In this document: one piece after another, positions 57,587 through 64,000 of the stretch
How positions within the stretch are numbered: position 1 is the first letter of the stretch
Layout: each line of letters begins with the position of its first letter
Assembly: GCA_030272585.1 (NCBI GenBank)
Contig: BSYQ01000003.1
Coordinates: 1,116,001 to 1,180,000, forward strand
Direction of reading: 5' to 3'
Length of the DNA: 64,000 nt
Origin: Bryopsis sp. KO-2023
Taxonomy: Eukaryota > Chlorophyta > Ulvophyceae > Bryopsidales > Bryopsidaceae
The notes under the pieces: model-generated
The model's input: the letters and a program-made list of their open reading frames with translations, nothing else
The model's database searches: none
Told to the model about the DNA's origin: nothing
Made by a program: the position numbers and the translations under genes

Positions 57587-58606
57587 GGGAAAGGAAAAGG
57601 AAACGATAAGGAGGACAACAAGGAGGGAGCGCTTCTTGTCGAGTAAGGAAACGCCCTTGGCGAAGGTGTGCGCTTTGGGGCAAAGGTGACTTACTCTTAC
57701 CTTTGAGATTTTTTTTTTCTTTGGGATCGTTGGTGGTGAGCGGTCGTCCGCCACGGTATGCTTGAAAAAAGGTCATAGAGGACCTTAAAAAAGTGTTTCG
57801 AGTTGGTTGTGAGTGGTCGCCCGTGTCGGCCAAGTTGAGGAAGGGTCTTACAGGGCCTTTGGAATTTCTTAATTTGTTTGTGGGAGGTCGTCCGGTTCGG
57901 TTGACGTGAAAAGAGGTCGTAAGGAACCTAAGGGTAGTGGTATAGAGTCGTTTAGAAGCTAGCCCGTGTCGGAACAGGTTTCTGTAGGGTCGCTTGACGT
58001 TTGTAGCTTTAGATCCCATTTTCAGAAAGTGTGAGAGTGGAGATCTCGACTTTCTTTGGGGTTTCGACCACTTCTTGCGAGGTCGCCAGCACTCTGGACG
58101 TGCTTTGTTAAAGCTAGTCGACTTAGCTCGACGTTTTTCCAGAGGGTGGTTGGGTGGCTCGGTAGTTGGGTCGAAAAAGGCTACAGGGGTCGTCAGTTTT
58201 TGCCAGGAATGACAAATTCGAATTCGAATTCTGAAGTGTGAGAAACGACAAGAGTAACGCAGGTCGATTTGTTACGCTGTTGGCGTTGAAATCGATTTTG
58301 GTACTTACCTAAAGTGGTCGTCGTTTTGGCGAGGTGACAGTCGTTTTTCGTCGACTGTGGTACTGGCGCCAAACGCGACTTCGTTTTGGTGCGACTATCG
58401 GTTTTCTTTTGTTGGCGGTGTGCCTTCTTGGCAACTGCAGGGGCGCGATTGGGCTCTTATTTTGGTGAGAGTACCTTGAAATCGTTAACCTCCACGTCGT
58501 TTCAAGTTCGACTGTGGTTTGTGCGCGACGTCAGTCGTGGCAAACGTCGAACAGTGTGACACTGAACGCCCTTACAGTGTAATTCGAATTTTTCTGGTAG
58601 GAGTCT
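57587..58606 (+). other. Long untranslated leader with about 72-bp repeats
   Basis: About 1 kb lies between the primer-binding site and the Gag-Pol start. Three to four imperfect direct repeats start at about 57736, 57809, 57880 and 57955; each has GGTCGyCCG..CGG, TTGA and a GGTC..A.GG.CCTT block. They may form the packaging or dimerisation signal. A run of AATTCG words is found near 58213. Short frames here are not considered coding. Confidence 0.6.
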
Positions 58607-61600
58607 TTGGCCATGGATGGTAATGACAAGAGTAGTCATACCAGTGAAAAGGAGGCAGAGGTGGAACCCCCTCCTAAGACCAAGGATTTAGAAGAAAGGC
58701 TTACAGAAATGGAAGGGCTGTTGGCAGATTTGGTAATGAAATTACCTGACCCTGAAAGTTCCAAAGATAAGGATAAAATGGACGAGGATGAGTCGATAGA
58801 CATTGGGAAATCTGGAAATGATGGTGGGCCGCGTGGTATGACATCTCAAGTAGCTAAGCCAGAAAAATATGATGGAAAGATACCTTGGAAAGAATTCCAG
58901 AGTAGTCTTACTGTCTACTTTGTGGCAGCTGGTATCAACCAAGAACGATGGGGAAAGGTTGCTCCCACGTTTTTCGGTAGAGCTGCACAAAAACATTTGG
59001 CGGCTAGAGTGTCATCAGAGTCCTTGGAAAAAGGTGAAGTTTCTTGGAAACAAATCTGTGAGACGATGAGTGACGGTAGTTTCGGGGAAATGGCATCGGA
59101 TTATGCCATTACAAAGAAACTCATTTCATGTCGTGATCACCTTGAGCGCAAAGTGAATACGAATGAATTCGTCAGATTCGTAGATGATTTGTTTAAACTT
59201 CGTCGTATTCCGATGGATGAAGCGAGTAAATGCTTCTTCTTACTCCATAATTTGCATCCGGCATTGAAGTCGTCGGTCGAGATAGATGTTCATGGGAAAC
59301 CTTGGACGATCTACAACGATCTTCGAAATCATGTCCTTGCAAAAGGAGTAACCCATGATGAGCGGATCCCTGTGATTAAGAATAAATCCGGGAATGTTCA
59401 TGGTCGTGGGGAAGACTTGTATGGATACAAGACTTCAAAGAAAGCAAAGACTAGACCATCATTTACCAGTGGGCAAGCGAACCCGAACGCTAGTAAGAAA
59501 GCGAAGGGTACGGTTCGCGGCACAAAGCTTTCCCCGGAGGAGCGTGCTAGAAGGATAGCACAAAAGCTTTGCTTCACTTGTGGTGCTCCATGGGATGTGT
59601 CACACAAGTGTGGTGGGAAAGGCAAGGTGAGCGATTTGGCGATCAATGTCTTATCTCCTATCGAGAGTCATGTGCATATTGATGAGGTAGTGGAACCCTC
59701 AAATGCAATGATCGATGAGGAAATGAAAATTCATGCTTCTACTGACGAAAAGAAATTTTCGTGCAGAAATGAAAAGAAGGTGAATGCTCAGATGGATCAT
59801 GGTGTTCATCGCAAGATGATCAAGCGAGAACTTGAAAGACTCGAAGAGAGAACGGGACGGAAGTTTACGTTCGATTCTTCTGGAGGTTGTTTTCCGGTTG
59901 ATGCTTGTAAAAGATCTTGTGAAGACTTTCTTACGTGTGATGTGTCGGGCGAGCATGTGTGGCTCAACCCAGGAAAGGCACAAATGGATGCTTTCCTGAA
60001 GCACTATTTCGAGTGTAAGAAAAGAGCACCAATGACAACAAGTGCTTGTGTCTTGGTACCTCATAAGATGCGCAAAGCTTTTCGTGTGTTTGATAGCATG
60101 CGCTTGATAGCACAATATCGGAAAGGGGCATTCTTATTTGAGAGAGCTCGTAAGATACCATTTTCCCAACCATTTGATGTGTATTATGATGCTCCTGTGC
60201 CTCGAATTGTGGCACCCACAATTGACAAGGAGATCATGACTATGTCTATGGTTTTCGAGGGACGTATCTTTGATACTCCTGCACATATATTGTTGGATTC
60301 GGGTGCGGCTGGTTCAGCCTATATTTCCCAACAATTTTGTGAGGCTTATGGTATCTCATACCAAGCTCAAAGTGATACAACTGTTCAAATGGCTGATGGT
60401 ACACCATTGACTTGTTCTGGTAAAACCACAGTTCCTCTTCGGATACAAGGTCTTCGTGAAAAGTTAGAGTGCTTGGTGATCAGTGCTCCTCACTTTGACC
60501 TTTATCTTGGAGATGTTTGGTTGAAGGACCATTGTGCTCATATGGATTTCCTTCATAACAGTTGTTCGTTGTTATCAACTCGTGGACGTCGAGTTACGAT
60601 CCATCATACTATTTCGGCTCGAAATCGTAGTGATCGTTGTGTTCATACGATTACTCCATTTCTTTCCATTAAACAAGTGAAACGATGTCTTCGTGATGAT
60701 CGGATCACTCCATTCCTTGTCTTGGTGCGTGAGGTCACGCCACCTCTTGAGGGGGAGGAACATGGGTCTCCTAATGCGTTGTTTCGTGAACGTGGATCAC
60801 TAGAGGATGTGGTAAAATCCGCACACGGTGATCATGTTGAGAAAGAAACGTTGGAGAACATGTTGGCTCCTATATTGGACGAATACGAGGATCGGTTTGC
60901 GAATGAATTGGCCTCGTGTCCACCCTCTAGAGAGTTCGATGCTTCTATAGATCTGATACCAGGAGCAAATCCTGTGAGTCGTCCTATATTTCGCTATACG
61001 CCTGGAGAGCGTAAGGAAATTGAGGATCAGATATCGGATATGTTGGCTAAGGGACTTATTGAACCGTCGTGTAGTCCATGGGGAGCACCAGTCTTGTTTG
61101 TACCCAAACCAGATGGGACAAAAAGAATGTGTGTGGACTACAGGGGTTTGAATAAGTTAACAGTCAAAAATCAATACCCTATCCCACGTATCGATGATCT
61201 GTTGGATCAGTTACAAGGTGCGAGGTACTTTTCCGCCCTTGATTTGAAAGCTGGTTACTGGCAGCTTCGTGTCAAAGCTGAGGACCAGGCTAAAACGGCT
61301 TTCAAAACGCCCTTTGGATTGTTTGAATATCGTGTCTTACCGATGGGTTTGACGAATGCACCAGCGATATTCCAAACATGGATGAACCGTGTATTTCATG
61401 GGATGATAGGGAAGTACGTCCTTATCTATCTTGATGATATACTTGTGTATTCGAGGAATGAGAAAGACCACATCATGCATCTCAAAAAGGTCATGGATCG
61501 TTTGAGAGAGCACAAGCTCTTCTTGAAGAGATCAAAGTGTGATTTCTTTAAGGATGCATTGCATTATCTTGGCTTCGTGATAAGCAAAGAAGGGATTGCG

Positions 61601-63838
61601 GTAGATACTCGCAAGACTCAGAAGGTCATTGATTGGCCAGAGCCACAAAATATATCTGAGTTGAGATCCTTCTTAGGTCTTTCAAATTACTTCCGTCGGT
61701 TCATTCAAGGATACAGTAAATTGGTCGGACCACTTACGAACTTACTTAGGAAGAGTAAGGAGTGGGACTGGAATGAGGATTGTCGGAAAGCAATGGTGGC
61801 AGTTAAGGAAGCCCTGACCCATGCACCTTGCTTGGCAATGCCAGATTTCAGTAAACCTTTTGAAGTTATTGCCGATGCCTCGGATTGGGCTATTGGTGCA
61901 ATATTACTTCAAGAAGGTCGACCAATAGCATTTGAAAGTAAAATGTTACATGGTGCACAATTGAGATGGTCAATATCAGACAAAGAAATGTTTGTTGTTG
62001 TCCATGCTTTGAAGTTGTGGAGGTGCTATCTGGATGTGATGGAGTTTAAGGTGATCGTGGATCACAAACCCAACACATTTTTCCATTCCCAGGTAACGTT
62101 GTCTCGAAGAGCGGTGCGGTGGCTTGAGTGTCTTCAGGGATACCGATTCAAGTGGGAATACCAGCCAGGCAGGACGAATGTAGCAGACCCCTTGTCGCGC
62201 TATCCTGTACGGTATTCTCAGCAGATCAGTGTCTTGTTGGAGTCGGTGAGCAAGCGTGGCCGACTCAGTCACCTTGGTGAGGAGGGCCCAGCTCTCTCTC
62301 CTTTGCCTAATATCGATCTTCAGCGACGATTATCTGAGGGGTACGCTAAAGACGAGTGGCTCAATACATTGGAATCCGCTGCTTCAATGTGTCGTTTCGA
62401 CTCGGGTTTTTGGTGGAATGGAACGCGGGTGGTTGTCCCAAACTTTGATGGCCTCAGGTTGGATATTATGAAAGATTTTCATTCAACGGTGTATTCGGGA
62501 CACTTTGGTGTCAAAAAGACGAAACACAATTTGTTGAAGTGGTTTTGGTGGCCAGGGGTAGAGAAGGATATCTTGTCCTTTATCAAAGGTTGTGATAGTT
62601 GTCAACGGAACAAGTGGAGACGTGGCAAACCTCCTGGTTCGTTGCAACCTCTACCGATACCAGATGCTCGTTGGGAGAGTGTTTCGATGGATTTGATAGT
62701 CGAGCTTCCCAAGTCAGGTGCTGAGCATTATGATGCGATCCTAGTTTTCGTGGACCGACTCACGAAAATGGTGAGATGCGCTGCAACATACACGAAGTGT
62801 GATGCTGCAGAAACAGCGAGACTCTTTGTATCACATGTCTTCCGTTCACACGGTCTTCCTAGGACATTGGTGAGTGACAGAGATCCCAGGTGGAGATCAC
62901 GATTCTTTGCGGAATTGTGTAATACTTGGAAGATCAGTCAGGCTATGTCAACTGCTTTTCATCCCACCACTGATGGGCAGACTGAGGCAATGAACAAAGT
63001 CTTAGAAGACACCCTAAGACATTTTGTTGGGATACGCCACAGTGATTGGTCTGAACTGTTGCCAGTTGTCGAGTTTGCTATGAATAACTCCAAGTCGGAA
63101 GCGACTGGTGAGACACCATTTTTCCTTAATTACGGTCGTGATCCTTGGACAGCTACGACGGCACAGATGCCTGGATTCGGGCCAGGTGCATCTAGTAGAA
63201 AGAGCTTGTCACTGCAGATGGCGGTGCCAGCTGTACAAAGAATGACGACAACGATAAGAGATAGCATTGTGAAGGCGAAAAGGTGTTTAGAGGCAGCACG
63301 TCAAAGGATGAAGGCGTATGCTGATCGACATAGACGTCCTGTGGATGTGAAAGTAGGCGATAAGGTGTTGTTGGATGCACGGCATATCCGCCTAAAACAT
63401 CCAGGATCCCGAAAGTTGATGCCGAAGTGGATCGGACCCTTTACTATTTCGGATCAAATCGGTAAGGTAGCTTTTCGGTTGGATTTACCGAACTATCTTA
63501 AAATTCATCCGGTTTTTCATGCGAGCTTGTTGAAGCCTTATTGGGCGCATGGAAAAGTTCAGCCTCCTCCGCCGGTGGAACTCGATGATGAGTTGGAATA
63601 TGAGGTTGAAATGCTTTTAGATCATCGTGTACGGCGAATAGGTCGAAAGCGTAAAACTGAGTATTTGTGCAAATGGATGGGTTATGGACATGAGCATAAT
63701 ACTTGGGAACCCGAAGAGCATATGGAGAATGCTAGGGAATTGGTAGAAGAATACCAAAACAAAATCAAGTCGACGGACTTGTCTCCGCCAATTGTTATCC
63801 GTCGAAGTGAACGCCTTCGGTCGAAAGAGCGCAATTGA
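58607..63838 (+). CDS. Ty3/gypsy chromovirus Gag-Pol polyprotein
   Basis: One uninterrupted frame of 1743 residues, apparently intact. Order: Gag with a retrotransposon capsid region (about 80-260) and a zinc knuckle CFTCGAPWDVSHKC (C322); an extra region (about 415-540) with VWLNPGK and HYFECKKRAPMTTSACVLVP; aspartic protease with DSG (D564); reverse transcriptase with YLDD (941-944); RNase H (IADASDW, D1090); integrase with the HHCC zinc motif (H1292, C1329, C1332) and DD35E triad D1362, D1424, E1460; and a C-terminal chromodomain (about 1664-1715, YLCKWMGYGHEHNTWEPEEH) that would steer insertion to marked chromatin. Gag and Pol share one frame, so no frameshift is needed, and the ratio must be set by processing. 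The start ATG at 58607 is followed closely by an acidic, Lys-rich N terminus. Confidence 0.95.
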   Translation: MAMDGNDKSSHTSEKEAEVEPPPKTKDLEERLTEMEGLLADLVMKLPDPESSKDKDKMDEDESIDIGKSGNDGGPRGMTSQVAKPEKYDGKIPWKEFQSSLTVYFVAAGINQERWGKVAPTFFGRAAQKHLAARVSSESLEKGEVSWKQICETMSDGSFGEMASDYAITKKLISCRDHLERKVNTNEFVRFVDDLFKLRRIPMDEASKCFFLLHNLHPALKSSVEIDVHGKPWTIYNDLRNHVLAKGVTHDERIPVIKNKSGNVHGRGEDLYGYKTSKKAKTRPSFTSGQANPNASKKAKGTVRGTKLSPEERARRIAQKLCFTCGAPWDVSHKCGGKGKVSDLAINVLSPIESHVHIDEVVEPSNAMIDEEMKIHASTDEKKFSCRNEKKVNAQMDHGVHRKMIKRELERLEERTGRKFTFDSSGGCFPVDACKRSCEDFLTCDVSGEHVWLNPGKAQMDAFLKHYFECKKRAPMTTSACVLVPHKMRKAFRVFDSMRLIAQYRKGAFLFERARKIPFSQPFDVYYDAPVPRIVAPTIDKEIMTMSMVFEGRIFDTPAHILLDSGAAGSAYISQQFCEAYGISYQAQSDTTVQMADGTPLTCSGKTTVPLRIQGLREKLECLVISAPHFDLYLGDVWLKDHCAHMDFLHNSCSLLSTRGRRVTIHHTISARNRSDRCVHTITPFLSIKQVKRCLRDDRITPFLVLVREVTPPLEGEEHGSPNALFRERGSLEDVVKSAHGDHVEKETLENMLAPILDEYEDRFANELASCPPSREFDASIDLIPGANPVSRPIFRYTPGERKEIEDQISDMLAKGLIEPSCSPWGAPVLFVPKPDGTKRMCVDYRGLNKLTVKNQYPIPRIDDLLDQLQGARYFSALDLKAGYWQLRVKAEDQAKTAFKTPFGLFEYRVLPMGLTNAPAIFQTWMNRVFHGMIGKYVLIYLDDILVYSRNEKDHIMHLKKVMDRLREHKLFLKRSKCDFFKDALHYLGFVISKEGIAVDTRKTQKVIDWPEPQNISELRSFLGLSNYFRRFIQGYSKLVGPLTNLLRKSKEWDWNEDCRKAMVAVKEALTHAPCLAMPDFSKPFEVIADASDWAIGAILLQEGRPIAFESKMLHGAQLRWSISDKEMFVVVHALKLWRCYLDVMEFKVIVDHKPNTFFHSQVTLSRRAVRWLECLQGYRFKWEYQPGRTNVADPLSRYPVRYSQQISVLLESVSKRGRLSHLGEEGPALSPLPNIDLQRRLSEGYAKDEWLNTLESAASMCRFDSGFWWNGTRVVVPNFDGLRLDIMKDFHSTVYSGHFGVKKTKHNLLKWFWWPGVEKDILSFIKGCDSCQRNKWRRGKPPGSLQPLPIPDARWESVSMDLIVELPKSGAEHYDAILVFVDRLTKMVRCAATYTKCDAAETARLFVSHVFRSHGLPRTLVSDRDPRWRSRFFAELCNTWKISQAMSTAFHPTTDGQTEAMNKVLEDTLRHFVGIRHSDWSELLPVVEFAMNNSKSEATGETPFFLNYGRDPWTATTAQMPGFGPGASSRKSLSLQMAVPAVQRMTTTIRDSIVKAKRCLEAARQRMKAYADRHRRPVDVKVGDKVLLDARHIRLKHPGSRKLMPKWIGPFTISDQIGKVAFRLDLPNYLKIHPVFHASLLKPYWAHGKVQPPPPVELDDELEYEVEMLLDHRVRRIGRKRKTEYLCKWMGYGHEHNTWEPEEHMENARELVEEYQNKIKSTDLSPPIVIRRSERLRSKERN

Positions 63839-64000
63839 CAGAGTAGGAGATCTCAAGAGAAGGGAAATAAATTGAATGGGCAAAATTTGATTTGAATATC
63901 TCCGCACATATGTGTGAATGCCGACGGGTGAGATATTGTTTTCCTAAGGCAAGGTAGCCAATGTGGAAAAGCGTTCACCATGAAAAGGGGTTTTATCTCG
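63839..64000 (+). other. 3' untranslated part of the Ty3/gypsy element
   Basis: 162 bp after the Gag-Pol stop up to the window edge. Purine-rich words (AAGAGAAGGGAAA, GAAAAGGGG) could be polypurine tracts. The TGTTATGACG start expected for the 3' LTR is not reached, so the element continues past the window. Confidence 0.6.

Noticed and set aside
57555..58019. 154-codon minus-strand frame
   Set aside because: It lies antisense within the retroelement leader and LTR and shows no motif.

Overview
The window is nuclear DNA from a photosynthetic eukaryote, most likely a green-lineage alga or an early streptophyte. It is intron-rich, with GT-AG introns of about 60-640 bp. It carries plastid-type genes (homogentisate prenyltransferase, a plant-like N-acetylglutamate kinase with a targeting leader, a targeted EngB GTPase) next to ordinary eukaryotic genes (ribosomal protein S16, a CORVET/HOPS subunit, WDR55, TMEM245, TPRA1). 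The species cannot be named from the sequence. Most exon models were built by hand by matching splice phase and family motifs, and are given exon by exon.

Left part (0-25 kb): PLAC8-family gene A (+); 3.7 kb of A/T homopolymer-rich DNA; an LRR protein with twelve 24-residue repeats (-); an unrecognised protein with an acidic tail (+); a TPRA1-type seven-helix membrane protein (+); a hidden four-exon Cys-rich secreted protein (-); homogentisate prenyltransferase for tocopherol or plastoquinone (+); a possible decayed coding region; ribosomal protein S16 in seven small exons (-); and EngB (-), which faces the next gene across 115 bp.

Middle (25-52 kb): an 18-exon VPS3/TGFBRAP1 homologue (+); PLAC8 gene B (-), a paralogue of gene A with the same first-exon length and intron phase; a seven-exon secreted Ala-rich protein with a Cys-rich tail (-); N-acetylglutamate kinase (+); a GATA zinc-finger factor (-); an 11-exon TMEM245/AI-2E-transporter-like membrane protein (-); and WDR55 (+). 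Several neighbours are head-to-head pairs: LRR/acidic protein, Cys-rich/prenyltransferase, EngB/VPS3, Ala-rich/NAGK and TMEM245/WDR55.

Right part (52-64 kb) is mobile-element territory. A 963-bp hAT-like foldback MITE has a perfect 8-bp target duplication and sits inside a short ORF. An 8-bp tandem repeat follows. Next comes the 5' part of an older LTR retrotransposon, then a younger, apparently intact Ty3/gypsy chromovirus whose 5' LTR cuts off the older element's gag ORF. Both retroelements use the same 15-nt primer-binding site two bases after the LTR. The younger Gag-Pol is one 1743-residue frame, and between zinc knuckle and protease it carries an extra region resembling a degenerate Dam-like methyltransferase domain. 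Its 3' LTR lies beyond the window.

The strongest candidates for something not yet described are the Ala-rich silk-like secreted protein, the Cys-rich secreted protein, the foldback MITE with tRNA-like arms, and the retroelement pair.
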